Assembly: GCA_006226555.1 (NCBI GenBank)
Contig: SBGS01000229.1
Location: 1-33,813 of the forward strand
Direction: 5' to 3'
DNA: 33,813 bases
Source: Bacteroidota bacterium
Lineage (GTDB): Bacteria > Bacteroidota > Bacteroidia > Flavobacteriales_D > Crocinitomicaceae
Made by a program: the position numbers and the translations under genes
Shown here: one piece after another, positions 9,367-20,059 of the stretch
Position numbering within the stretch: the stretch's first letter is position 1
Layout of the letters: every line of letters begins with the position of its first letter
The notes under the pieces: model-generated
What the model was told of the DNA's origin: nothing
Database searches by the model: none
The model's input: only the letters and a program-made list of their open reading frames with translations

Positions 9367-10907
9367 CTCGGATCTAGCTCAACATAAGGAATCAGCAGCT
9401 CTTCAAGTGAAATCCCGCCATGCTGAAAGGTATTACTGTAATAATTGACGAAGTGATTGTAATTGTTTGGATAAACAAAGAAATCAGCTGCACTCACAAA
9501 AACGAATTCAGAAGACAACCTGGTTTTCGGCAGTTTGGCATCCTCCGGGTTTGATACCCTGAAAACTTCTTTTTCGTTGTACGAAAGATTATGTCCAACC
9601 TTGTACCTCAGGTTTGAATTCGTTGATCTTTCTCCAATGATCTTTACGGGATTTGTAACGCGGATCGTGCCGTGATCAGTGGTAATCACCAATTTTCTAC
9701 CTGATTCTGCTACCTTTTTTATGATTTCGAACAAAGGCGAATGATCGAACCATGAACGCGTAATTGATCTGTATGCTGATTCGTTTTCTGCCAATTCACG
9801 GATGACCTCCATCTCAGTTCTCGCATGAGAGAGCATGTCCACGAAATTGTACACGATCACGTTCAATTTATTCGACAATAACTGATTGAAATTGTCCGAC
9901 AACTTCTTCCCTGCATCTATGTTTGTGATCTTGTGATAAGACCATTTTATATCGTGACCAAGTCTTTTTAATTGTGCTTCGAGCAATTCCTTTTCAAATT
10001 GATTCTTACCTCCTTCATCCTCTTCGTTTCTCCAAAGATTTGGATGTTTTTTTGCTATATCAGAAGGCATCAATCCTGCAAAAAAAGCATTGCGGGCATA
10101 ATGTGTCGCTGTTGGAAGAATAGAATAAACTACCTCCTCGTTTTTGATCTGGAAAAGTTTACTCAGCATTGGGTTTAATACCTTCCATTGATCATACCTC
10201 AAATTGTCTATTACGATCACAAAAGGATCATGCTCCTTAAGCAATGGACTGATTCGATTTTTAAAAAGTGTATGAATCATTTGAGGGGCCTCTACTTTGC
10301 CATTTACCCAATCCAAATACGCATCCTCAACAAATTTGCTAAACTGAATATTCGCCTCCTTCTTCTGCATTTCAAGAATTTCACGCATCCCGGAATCCTC
10401 AATTCGATCGAGCTCAATATCCCAATAGACAAGCTTCTCGTACACTTCTTTCCATTCATCCTCATCTAACCTTGAATTCAGCATCATTCCTAATTCACGA
10501 AACTCCTGCTGATATGCAGAATTGGTTTTGTTCGTGATCAATTTACTGTGATCAAGATTTTTCTTAATGCAAAGCAATATTTGATTAGGATTTACAGGTT
10601 TAATGAGGTAATCAGCGATATTACTTCCGATCGCTTCCTCCATGATATGCTCCTCCTCACTCTTCGTGATCATTACCACCGGAATGTGCGGCTTTCGCTT
10701 TTTAATGCGCGCCAAGGCTTCCAATCCTGAAATACCAGGCATATTTTCATCCAGAAAAATAATATCGTAATCGCGTTCTTCCACTCGCTCAACCGCCGCC
10801 GAACCATTATTTACCGGATCTACTGAATATCCTTTTCCTTCCAGAAACAGTATATGTGGTTTCAATAGATCAATTTCGTCATCTGCCCAAAGTATTTTCG
10901 CCTCCAT
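9363..10907 (-). CDS. porX: PorX: response regulator receiver + PglZ domain (T9SS regulator)
   Basis: Receiver ILWADDEIDLLKPHILFLE...YDIIFLDENMPGISG...VVMITKSEEE...DYLIKPVNP; PglZ region VIVIDNLRYDQWKVL, ILPTATHYARNAFFAGLMPSDI, LVITTDHGTIRV. Start assigned to ATG at 10907 (MEAKILWADDE) rather than the ORF-track 10955. Confidence 0.93.
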   Translation of the reverse strand: MEAKILWADDEIDLLKPHILFLEGKGYSVDPVNNGSAAVERVEERDYDIIFLDENMPGISGLEALARIKKRKPHIPVVMITKSEEEHIMEEAIGSNIADYLIKPVNPNQILLCIKKNLDHSKLITNKTNSAYQQEFRELGMMLNSRLDEDEWKEVYEKLVYWDIELDRIEDSGMREILEMQKKEANIQFSKFVEDAYLDWVNGKVEAPQMIHTLFKNRISPLLKEHDPFVIVIDNLRYDQWKVLNPMLSKLFQIKNEEVVYSILPTATHYARNAFFAGLMPSDIAKKHPNLWRNEEDEGGKNQFEKELLEAQLKRLGHDIKWSYHKITNIDAGKKLSDNFNQLLSNKLNVIVYNFVDMLSHARTEMEVIRELAENESAYRSITRSWFDHSPLFEIIKKVAESGRKLVITTDHGTIRVTNPVKIIGERSTNSNLRYKVGHNLSYNEKEVFRVSNPEDAKLPKTRLSSEFVFVSAADFFVYPNNYNHFVNYYSNTFQHGGISLEELLIPYVELDPR

Positions 10908-10921
10908 CTTGGTATAATTCT

Positions 10922-10929
10922 TAGTTTTG
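10922..10929 (+). promoter_or_regulatory. Putative -7 box TAGTTTTG for the HD gene
   Basis: TAnnTTTG match in the 42-nt porX/HD divergent gap, 20 nt before the TTG start. Confidence 0.45.
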
Positions 10930-10949
10930 TAGCGGAAAAACCGCGTCCC

Positions 10950-12230
10950 TTGCAATCAAAGGTAAAGATTAACAATAAAAAGAAGATATTTAACGATCCG
11001 GTATACGGATTTATTTCAATTCCCAAGGAAGTAATCTTTGATGTAATTGAACATCCATATTTTCAGCGTCTAAGAAGGATCAAGCAATTAGGTTTAACCC
11101 ACAATGTTTACCCGGGAGCCTTGCATACACGTTTTCATCATGTTCTGGGTGCAATGCATCTCATGACGAAAGCGGTACAAACCATCAGACGCAAAGGTCA
11201 TGAAATAACCGACAAGGAAGAAGAAGCCGTTTTATTGGCCATCCTTCTTCACGACATTGGTCATGGACCGTTCTCACACGCGTTGGAATATGATATAGTT
11301 TCCGGTGTATCCCATGAAGAGATTTCCCGCTTCTTCATTGAACGTTTAAGCGAAGAATTAGAAGGTGAACTTGATCTCGCACTGGAGGTTTTCAAAGGAA
11401 CCTATCCGAAGAAATTCTTGCATCAGCTGGTTTCGAGCCAATTGGATATGGATAGAATGGACTATCTGAACAGAGACAGCTTCTACACTGGTGTAAGCGA
11501 AGGGGTGATCGGTAGCGACCGCATTATTGAAATGTTAAATGTGGTCGATGGAAATTTGGTACTTGAAGAAAAAGGGATCTACTCCATTGAAAAGTTCATT
11601 GTCGCCAGACGTTTGATGTATTGGCAGGTGTACCTGCATAAAACTGTAGTTGCTACGGAATACATGTTGATCCATGTTTTGAGAAGAGCAAAAGAGCTTT
11701 CCACTAACGGACATGATCTTTTTGCTAGCCCTGCTCTGAACTTTTTCCTTAAAAACAACATCACCAAGGAAGACTTTATTTCCAACAAAAACGTACTTGA
11801 GCAGTTTGCAAGACTTGATGACTATGATATTCTTGGAGCCGTGAAAGTATGGATGGATTATCCAGACAGAGTGTTGAGCGAGCTGTCGAAAAGAATCATC
11901 AACAGAGATCTCTTTAAGATCAAGATTTCTAAAGAGCCTTTTGATCTAAAAGATGTTGAGGCAATCCGTGTTCGCGTAATGCAAGACTTCGATCTTTCGG
12001 AAAATGAAGTGAAATACTTTGTGTACTCAGATAAACTTTCAAATTCTGCCTACACCGAGCATAAGGAAAACATCAATCTCATGATGAAAGATGGCAGCAC
12101 TGTTGATGTGAGTAAAGCATCTGATAATCTGAATATCTCTGCACTATCGAATCCGGTGGAAAAGTACTTTGTGTGTTACCCCGTTACACGCTCCAAAAAA
12201 GCTAAACAGCTAACATTCAAGCACCAGTAG
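10950..12230 (+). CDS. HD-superfamily phosphohydrolase (dGTPase-like)
   Basis: RLRRIKQLGLTHNVYPGALHTRFHHVLGAMHL, ILLHDIGHGPFSHALE, SSQLDMDRMDYLNRDSFYTGV. Initiates at TTG; no upstream in-frame ATG. Confidence 0.9.
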   Translation: MQSKVKINNKKKIFNDPVYGFISIPKEVIFDVIEHPYFQRLRRIKQLGLTHNVYPGALHTRFHHVLGAMHLMTKAVQTIRRKGHEITDKEEEAVLLAILLHDIGHGPFSHALEYDIVSGVSHEEISRFFIERLSEELEGELDLALEVFKGTYPKKFLHQLVSSQLDMDRMDYLNRDSFYTGVSEGVIGSDRIIEMLNVVDGNLVLEEKGIYSIEKFIVARRLMYWQVYLHKTVVATEYMLIHVLRRAKELSTNGHDLFASPALNFFLKNNITKEDFISNKNVLEQFARLDDYDILGAVKVWMDYPDRVLSELSKRIINRDLFKIKISKEPFDLKDVEAIRVRVMQDFDLSENEVKYFVYSDKLSNSAYTEHKENINLMMKDGSTVDVSKASDNLNISALSNPVEKYFVCYPVTRSKKAKQLTFKHQ

Positions 12231-12231
12231 A

Positions 12232-12873
12232 TCACTCTCTGGCCAGCTTACCTTCTTTCCAATCCTTGATCAACTTAGCCCAAGAATATGGGTTTAACAA
12301 GTTATTGGCCGGTAACTGTCCGTTCGTGTATAACATAGTATACTGTTGATTTCTGGAATACGCATAAGACAATGATGCATCACTTTCTAGACGGGCTGCA
12401 ATAAACGCTAAACTTTCACCGGATAGCTGACGTTGTGCTCTTCTAAGCGCGTCATCATAAGGTTTCATGTCCAAGAATGCTCGAGCAAAGTCTTCCCTTG
12501 ATGGCCACGGGTAAACTTCTACTGCCGGCAGATTTACGGTATCCATGTGCATCATGTGTATGATGGAATAACGATCCTCATTTAATGTGTCCGGAACTAC
12601 AAATGTGCTTGTCTTGTATCCGTAATAAGAAAAATACAAAGTATCTCCCGGGAGAACGACCAAAGAAAAATAACCATAATAATCAGCGATCACTCCCCTT
12701 CTTTGGGTTTTATCAAAGACCGTCGTGTACGGCATAGGTTCAAGTTCCTCAGACTCTACTACGACTCCCGATAATTGAATTAGTAGCGTATCTTCACCTC
12801 CACGAGACTGTGAAAAGGTTGTTAAGGAATTAAAAACTAGAGCAAGCGCAACAATCGAAAGTGTACGAATCAT
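12232..12873 (-). CDS. Secreted carboxypeptidase-regulatory-like (CarboxypepD_reg) domain protein
   Basis: Signal peptide; LSGVVVESEELEPMPYTTVFDKTQRRGVIADYYGYFSLVVLPGDTLYFSYYGYKT typical of the domain. Confidence 0.75.
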   Translation of the reverse strand: MIRTLSIVALALVFNSLTTFSQSRGGEDTLLIQLSGVVVESEELEPMPYTTVFDKTQRRGVIADYYGYFSLVVLPGDTLYFSYYGYKTSTFVVPDTLNEDRYSIIHMMHMDTVNLPAVEVYPWPSREDFARAFLDMKPYDDALRRAQRQLSGESLAFIAARLESDASLSYAYSRNQQYTMLYTNGQLPANNLLNPYSWAKLIKDWKEGKLARE

Positions 12874-12981
12874 CTATCAGACTTTTCACAAGAGTAATCA
12901 ATTCAAAGATGAATTTCAAATGAATTCTGATACTTTAACAAAAACTTATAGTCCACTCCCTTCACCCACAAAAATTAGTGT

Positions 12982-12989
12982 TAACTTTG
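12982..12989 (+). promoter_or_regulatory. Putative -7 box TAACTTTG upstream of guaB
   Basis: TAnnTTTG match 27 nt upstream of the guaB ATG. Confidence 0.5.
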
Positions 12990-13004
12990 CAGGAATTTAT
13001 TTAG

Positions 13005-14489
<1,485 letters not shown>

Positions 14490-14512
14490 AGTATAACTCA
14501 AACAAATAAGAA

Positions 14513-16477
14513 GTGAATATGAAGCGTTTGATTGTTGTTTTATCCAGTTTATTTATCACTATAGGTGTATTTGCTCAGCAAGACGCGGTGATCATGACAA
14601 TTGACGGGAAACCGGTTACAAAGTCAGAATTTTTACAGATCTATCTGAAAAATAATCCTGATCCAAAATTTGATAAAGCTTCGCTCGATGAGTATGTTGA
14701 ACTCTTCAAGAAATTTAAGTTAAAAGTTATTGAGGCCGAAGCATTAGGTTACGATACCATTCCAAAGCTTGCACGTGAATTGAACGGCTACAAGAAACAA
14801 CTTGCAATGCCTTACTTGCAAGATTCTACAAAAAACGAAGAGCTTGTACGAGAAGCTTACGATCGTCTGCAAAATGAGGTAAGAGCATCTCACATTTTGA
14901 TCAAAGCTGATGAGAAAACAAGTCCGGAGGATACGCTAAAGATCTACAATCGACTTCTCGCCATGAAAAAGAGAATCGAGAACGGAGAAGATTTTGCTTC
15001 AATTGCTATGGCACCAAATGGTTCTGAAGATCCATCTGTTAGTTCGAATGGTGGCGACCTTGGTTATTTCACAGCATTCCAAATGGTTTATCCTTTTGAA
15101 GACGCTGCGTTTAAGACTGAGATCGGAAAGGTCTCTATGCCGTTCAGAACAAGATTTGGTTACCACATATTAATGGTTAGCGACAAACGTCCGGCAAGAG
15201 GAACAATGGAAGCTGCCCATATCATGGTACGAGTAACAAAGGAAAGTACTGAGCAAGAGGTTAATGCAGCAAGAGACAAAGCCAATGAGATCTATGACCT
15301 GATCGAAAAAGGAGAAAAATTTGAAGATCTGGTTAAAAAGTACTCCGATGATGGCTCTACTCTTTCCAAAGGTGGTATACTTCCTCAGTTTGGAACTGGA
15401 GCTGCAACTCGAATGGTACCTGAGTTTGAAGATGCAGCCTTTGAATTAAAAAATGACGGAGATGTTTCGAAACCGATAAGAACTGATTTCGGTTTTCATA
15501 TCATCAAGCGTATTAGTTGGAAACCAGTTCCTTCTTTCGAGGAAATGGAAAAGGAAATCAGGACGAGAGTATCGCGTGATTCCAGATCTCAGATCACTCA
15601 GGCATCTTTTGTAGAGAAGCTTAAGAAAGAATATGGTTTCAAGAAGAAAAATGACAAACCTGTTCTGTGGTTTGAGAATGTATTGGACTCTACGTACTAC
15701 CTTGGCCTATTCAAGGCAGCAAGTGTTTCAGCATCCAAGCCTATCTTCACGTTAAACGGGAAGAAATACACTCAGCAAGACTTTGCTATTTATCTTGAGC
15801 AGAACTACAGATCTGCTAACAAAGGAGGAGACATGAAGCAAATGTTACTTGACCAATATGCAAAGTGGGAGAAAAGGGCGATCATTGATTACGAATCTGA
15901 TCGACTTCCGGAAAAATATCCTGCATATAAGGCATTACTGAAGGAGTATCATGATGGAATTCTGCTTTACGAGGTCATGTCTGACCTTGTTTGGAACAAA
16001 GCAATGAGAGACACGAGCGGGTTAAAAGCATATTACGAGGAAAATAAATCAAATTACATGTGGAATTTGAGATATGAAGCCGATGTAATGGAGTGCAAAG
16101 ATCAGAAGATCGCCGAGCAAGTGTATCAGATGATGCAAAATGACACGGTACAGGTAAATGCTGTTGTGAAAGAAGTTAACAAAGACAGTGAGCTTAATGT
16201 TCGGTTGAGAAATGGAAAACTGGATGTTGAAAAGACTGCTTATCTTAAAGATCAAAAACTTGTAAACGGACTAAACAAACCTTACGAATTTGAAGGCAAA
16301 TACTACGTTGTTCGTTTGAAAGAAGTGATCCAACCAACTCAAAAAGAGTTCTACGAAGCTAAAGGTGCTGTTACAAGTGATTATCAAAATAAATTGGAGA
16401 AAGACTGGCTGGCTGAATTGGAAGCTAAATATCCAATCGTTGTAAATGAAGCAGCATTATACAGTTTAGGTGAGTAA
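14513..16477 (+). CDS. Periplasmic PpiC/parvulin-type peptidylprolyl isomerase with two rotamase repeats
   Basis: Signal peptide; RASHILIKADEK...GGDLGYFTAFQMVYPFEDAAF...FGYHILMV and AAHIMVRV...GGILPQFGTG..MVPEFEDAAFEL...FGFHIIKR. Confidence 0.9.
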   Translation: MNMKRLIVVLSSLFITIGVFAQQDAVIMTIDGKPVTKSEFLQIYLKNNPDPKFDKASLDEYVELFKKFKLKVIEAEALGYDTIPKLARELNGYKKQLAMPYLQDSTKNEELVREAYDRLQNEVRASHILIKADEKTSPEDTLKIYNRLLAMKKRIENGEDFASIAMAPNGSEDPSVSSNGGDLGYFTAFQMVYPFEDAAFKTEIGKVSMPFRTRFGYHILMVSDKRPARGTMEAAHIMVRVTKESTEQEVNAARDKANEIYDLIEKGEKFEDLVKKYSDDGSTLSKGGILPQFGTGAATRMVPEFEDAAFELKNDGDVSKPIRTDFGFHIIKRISWKPVPSFEEMEKEIRTRVSRDSRSQITQASFVEKLKKEYGFKKKNDKPVLWFENVLDSTYYLGLFKAASVSASKPIFTLNGKKYTQQDFAIYLEQNYRSANKGGDMKQMLLDQYAKWEKRAIIDYESDRLPEKYPAYKALLKEYHDGILLYEVMSDLVWNKAMRDTSGLKAYYEENKSNYMWNLRYEADVMECKDQKIAEQVYQMMQNDTVQVNAVVKEVNKDSELNVRLRNGKLDVEKTAYLKDQKLVNGLNKPYEFEGKYYVVRLKEVIQPTQKEFYEAKGAVTSDYQNKLEKDWLAELEAKYPIVVNEAALYSLGE

Positions 16478-17336
16478 ATCCTATAAAAATATCAAATGGG
16501 CTGGCATCCTTGTCAGCCTTTTTTCTTTTACCTGTTTATTGCCATCCTGCGGTGATCAGGACAAGGTAGTTGCTTCTGTAGGAAACATGGAGCTTCTAGA
16601 ATCCGAGGTCCTTATTATGATGAAACATCTCGGACAAGACCCCAAGGATGAAAAACAATTCAATTCTTTTATCGAGCAGTGGACCGAAACTGCTTTATAC
16701 GAAATTGAGCTCAAAGAACGTTATCCGGAAAAGTATAAGGTAATCGATCAAAGGGCGAACTCATTTAGAGGTGATCTTGCACGTTTCGAGCTTGAAGAAC
16801 TATCACTTCTATCGAAAATAGATACTGTGATAACAAAAGAAGAGGTTCAGGCTTATTACGATGAACACAAAGAAGAATTCGTTTTAACAGATTATCTTGT
16901 ACGTGCGCTTTATTTGAAAATACCAGAGGGACAGGACTTCAAGAAAAAAAATATTCACATCAAATACCTGTTAAAAAACAATAAAGACCTGGAAGAAGTC
17001 AATTCTTATGCTAAACTTTATGCGGAGAATTTTTATTTCAATGATTCTTCCTGGATTTATTTTTCAGAACTAACGAAAGACATTCCGATGAAGCGATTCA
17101 ACAAGGATAATATTGTTTTGAACAGAACAAAAACGTACTTCAGTGAAGGCGAATACACCTACTTCCTGAATATCCTTGATTATCAATTAAAGGATGATGT
17201 CCCACCTATTGACTTTCTAGAGAATGAGATCAAAACGATTGTTCTCAACCAACGAATTCAGCAGGAAAAAGAAAAATTGAGCCCAATATTACTGAAAGAA
17301 CTAAAAGAAAAATATGCTGTACAGATCAATCATTAG
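16470..17336 (+). CDS. SurA/PpiC N-terminal-like chaperone lipoprotein lacking a recognisable rotamase core
   Basis: Lipobox-like LLPSC; VVASVGNMELLESEVLIMMKHLG matches SurA N-domain style; no SHIL...GG..G parvulin motifs. GTG start overlapping the upstream stop. Confidence 0.65.
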   Translation: MSKSYKNIKWAGILVSLFSFTCLLPSCGDQDKVVASVGNMELLESEVLIMMKHLGQDPKDEKQFNSFIEQWTETALYEIELKERYPEKYKVIDQRANSFRGDLARFELEELSLLSKIDTVITKEEVQAYYDEHKEEFVLTDYLVRALYLKIPEGQDFKKKNIHIKYLLKNNKDLEEVNSYAKLYAENFYFNDSSWIYFSELTKDIPMKRFNKDNIVLNRTKTYFSEGEYTYFLNILDYQLKDDVPPIDFLENEIKTIVLNQRIQQEKEKLSPILLKELKEKYAVQINH

Positions 17337-18672
17337 TATCTTCTTACTTCAAGCATTCGGTGCATTTGCACAACCCAAGACCGTTGATAAAATTGCCGCT
17401 CAAGTTGGTGAAAAGGTAATCCTGTTATCCGACATTCAGGGACAAAAATTACAAATGCTTCAAGCAAATATGAGCTTGACCCCAGATACGGATTGTCAGC
17501 TGTTAGAAGAATTGATGTATCAAAAACTTCTTTTGAATCAAGCTATTCTTGACAGTATTGAAGTTACAGACGAGCAGGTTAATGCAGAAATGGAAAACCG
17601 ATTGAGGATCATTGAAAATCAGATCGGAAGCCGTGAAAAAATGGAGCAATTCTATGGTAAAACGATCGGACAGATCAAAATAGAATTTGCCGATGCGATC
17701 CGTGATCAGTTACTTGCACAGGAAATGGAACGTGAGATCACAATGGGGCTCAGCGTAACACCGAGAGAAGTTGAAAATTTCTATAACTCTTTACCTAAGG
17801 ACAGTATCCCTTTCATCAATTCACAGCTGAGCTTCCAACAGATCGTATTCTATCCGGAAGTTACTCAGGAAGACAAAAAACGTGCATTTCAGACCTTGGA
17901 AGAGATAAGAAAAGACATCATTAACAATGGAAAGTCATTCAGCACGCAGGCGCGTATCCATTCAATGGATCCGGGAAGTGCTTCTACCGGTGGTAAAATT
18001 GAAGCTTCCCGTGGAATGATGGTTGCTCCTTTCGAGGCTGCTGCTTTCAGTCTGGAGGTCGGACAGATCAGTTCCGTATTTGAAACAGAATACGGTTATC
18101 ACATCCTAAAATTACTCGATCGAAAAGGAGACGAATACGTTTGTCAACACATCCTCATCATACCTGAATTCGCTCCTGACGCATTAGAAAAAGCTGCAAT
18201 GATGATGGATTCTTGCTACAATTTACTGATGACCGGAAAGATGACGTGGAACGATGCGGTGATGAAGTTTTCAAATGACGAAGAAACCAAACAAAACAGT
18301 GGTATAATCACCAATCCTATTACAGGTGAACAAACATGGGACATGGAAGACCTTAACCAGGTGGATCAACAGATCTACCTAATCACGGACCGCATGGAGC
18401 CGGGTGATATATCACAACCGGGACTTTACACGAATATCTTTAGTCGTAAGCAAGGTATTCGAATTGTTCGTTTGATGAACAGAACATCTCCTCATAAAGC
18501 CAATCTAAAGGATGATTACAACCTGATCAAAACAGCCGCTGAAAATCAAAAGAAACAAGAAAAAATATTAACCTGGACCAAACAGAAGATCTATTCGACT
18601 TATATTAGACTGGATGATAATTACCAAAATTGTAATTTTGTCAATCCTTGGAATAAAACTGAAAAGCGTTAA
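17314..18672 (+). CDS. SurA-like periplasmic peptidylprolyl isomerase
   Basis: Signal peptide; KIAAQVGEKVILLSDI N-domain; GGKIEASRGMMVAPFEAAAFSLEVGQISSVFETEYGYHILKLLDRKGDEYVCQHILI. Confidence 0.88.
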   Translation: MLYRSIISIFLLQAFGAFAQPKTVDKIAAQVGEKVILLSDIQGQKLQMLQANMSLTPDTDCQLLEELMYQKLLLNQAILDSIEVTDEQVNAEMENRLRIIENQIGSREKMEQFYGKTIGQIKIEFADAIRDQLLAQEMEREITMGLSVTPREVENFYNSLPKDSIPFINSQLSFQQIVFYPEVTQEDKKRAFQTLEEIRKDIINNGKSFSTQARIHSMDPGSASTGGKIEASRGMMVAPFEAAAFSLEVGQISSVFETEYGYHILKLLDRKGDEYVCQHILIIPEFAPDALEKAAMMMDSCYNLLMTGKMTWNDAVMKFSNDEETKQNSGIITNPITGEQTWDMEDLNQVDQQIYLITDRMEPGDISQPGLYTNIFSRKQGIRIVRLMNRTSPHKANLKDDYNLIKTAAENQKKQEKILTWTKQKIYSTYIRLDDNYQNCNFVNPWNKTEKR

Positions 18673-18677
18673 CATTT

Positions 18678-19631
18678 ATGTCAGATAAAGCAGCAGTTGA
18701 TCAGCTTGTAAAAGATTACGAGGCTCTCAAAACAGAAATTCACAAAGTAATCGTAGGTCAAGATGACGTGGTAGACCAGGTTTTGATCTCTATCTTTTCT
18801 CGTGGTCATGCTTTACTTGTTGGTGTTCCGGGATTAGCTAAAACGTTACTCGTAAATACCATTGCACAGTCATTAGGACTTACATTTAACAGGATTCAGT
18901 TCACTCCGGACCTCATGCCTTCTGACATTATTGGTTCAGAAATCCTTGATGAAACAAAGAATTTTAAGTTCGTAAAAGGGCCGTTGTTCTCGAATATTAT
19001 CCTTGCGGATGAGATCAACAGAACGCCTCCGAAGACGCAATCTGCACTTTTAGAGGCCATGCAAGAAAGAGCAGTTACTGCGGCAGGTAACAACTATCCA
19101 CTACCCTCACCATTTTTTGTATTGGCTACACAGAATCCGATTGAGCAAGAAGGTACTTATCCTCTTCCTGAAGCACAATTAGATCGATTCATGTTCAATA
19201 TCTGGGTGGACTACCCTACTTACGTTGAAGAACTTGCAATCGTAAGAGCCACTACAACTGACTTCAAGGCTGATCTTAAGCAGATTCTCGATGGACCTCA
19301 GATCATGAATTATCAGGATCTAATTCGAAGAATACCGGTAGCTGATAATGTGTTGGAGTATGCGGTAAAACTTGTCGGTAAAACGCGCATTAATAGTGAA
19401 TTTGCAACTTCATTGACCAAAGATTATATCTCTTGGGGAGCAGGACCACGAGCCTCTCAAAACCTTATCATAGGTGCAAAATGTCACGCTGCCCTAAATG
19501 GAAAATACTCTCCTGACATCGAAGATGTTAAGGCTGTCGCTCAACCAATTCTACGACATAGAATTGTAAGAAACTACAAAGCGGAGGCCGAAGGATTTAC
19601 AATGGAAAGGATCATTAACGAGTTGCTGTAG
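18678..19631 (+). CDS. MoxR-family AAA+ ATPase
   Basis: IVGQDDVVDQVLISIFSRGHALLVGVPGLAKTLLVNTIAQSL, FTPDLMPSDIIGSEIL, LADEINRTPPKTQSALLEAMQER, ATQNPIEQEGTYPLPEAQLDRFMF. Confidence 0.96.
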   Translation: MSDKAAVDQLVKDYEALKTEIHKVIVGQDDVVDQVLISIFSRGHALLVGVPGLAKTLLVNTIAQSLGLTFNRIQFTPDLMPSDIIGSEILDETKNFKFVKGPLFSNIILADEINRTPPKTQSALLEAMQERAVTAAGNNYPLPSPFFVLATQNPIEQEGTYPLPEAQLDRFMFNIWVDYPTYVEELAIVRATTTDFKADLKQILDGPQIMNYQDLIRRIPVADNVLEYAVKLVGKTRINSEFATSLTKDYISWGAGPRASQNLIIGAKCHAALNGKYSPDIEDVKAVAQPILRHRIVRNYKAEAEGFTMERIINELL

Positions 19632-19702
19632 TAGTTAACCGTTTAACTAAAAAATCTCAAGAATATCAGGCGCTTAGACTTTTTTAAAGGCTCAATTTGC
19701 CT

Positions 19703-19710
19703 TATTTTTG
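19703..19710 (+). promoter_or_regulatory. Putative -7 box TATTTTTG upstream of the T9SS cassette
   Basis: TAnnTTTG match; overlaps the TTG start of the ORF track at 19708, supporting ATG at 19735. Confidence 0.45.
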
Positions 19711-19734
19711 TACCCTACTGAAACCGGGTACTAC

Positions 19735-20058
19735 ATGAAAAACTTCTTTCTTATTGGTGGATTTATAATTTTATCCAATTTAACTTTTGGGCAGACTCAT
19801 TCTTATTCCTTCAAGGGCATAGTGACTCAGGAGCAAGCAGCAGAACTGATTGCAGAACTTGAACGACTTCCTGAAGTTTCTAATGTGAAATTAAAATACA
19901 AGGAAGAAAAGGCTGGTGGTGAACTACTATTTGACGTTTTAACACCTGCTTCAAAGACGGATATTGATCAATCCTTCTCCCCTGTTTCGATCAAAGAGAT
20001 TTTACTCCGAAGAAATTTGGAACCCCTGACATTTAAATCAAGAACGGAAAATCCTTGA
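19735..20058 (+). CDS. Small exported protein of unknown function (possible beta-alpha-beta/ferredoxin-like fold)
   Basis: Signal peptide MKNFFLIGGFIILSNLTFGQ then YSFKGIVTQEQAAELIAELERLPEVSNVKLKYKEEKAGGELLFDVL; ends 1 nt before the adhesin ATG. Confidence 0.65.
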   Translation: MKNFFLIGGFIILSNLTFGQTHSYSFKGIVTQEQAAELIAELERLPEVSNVKLKYKEEKAGGELLFDVLTPASKTDIDQSFSPVSIKEILLRRNLEPLTFKSRTENP

Positions 20059-20059
20059 G

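Noticed and set aside
9363-10907. BREX-like defence system based on the PglZ domain
   Set aside because: Receiver-PglZ fusion is the PorX architecture; no BrxC, PglX, BrxL or other BREX genes nearby.
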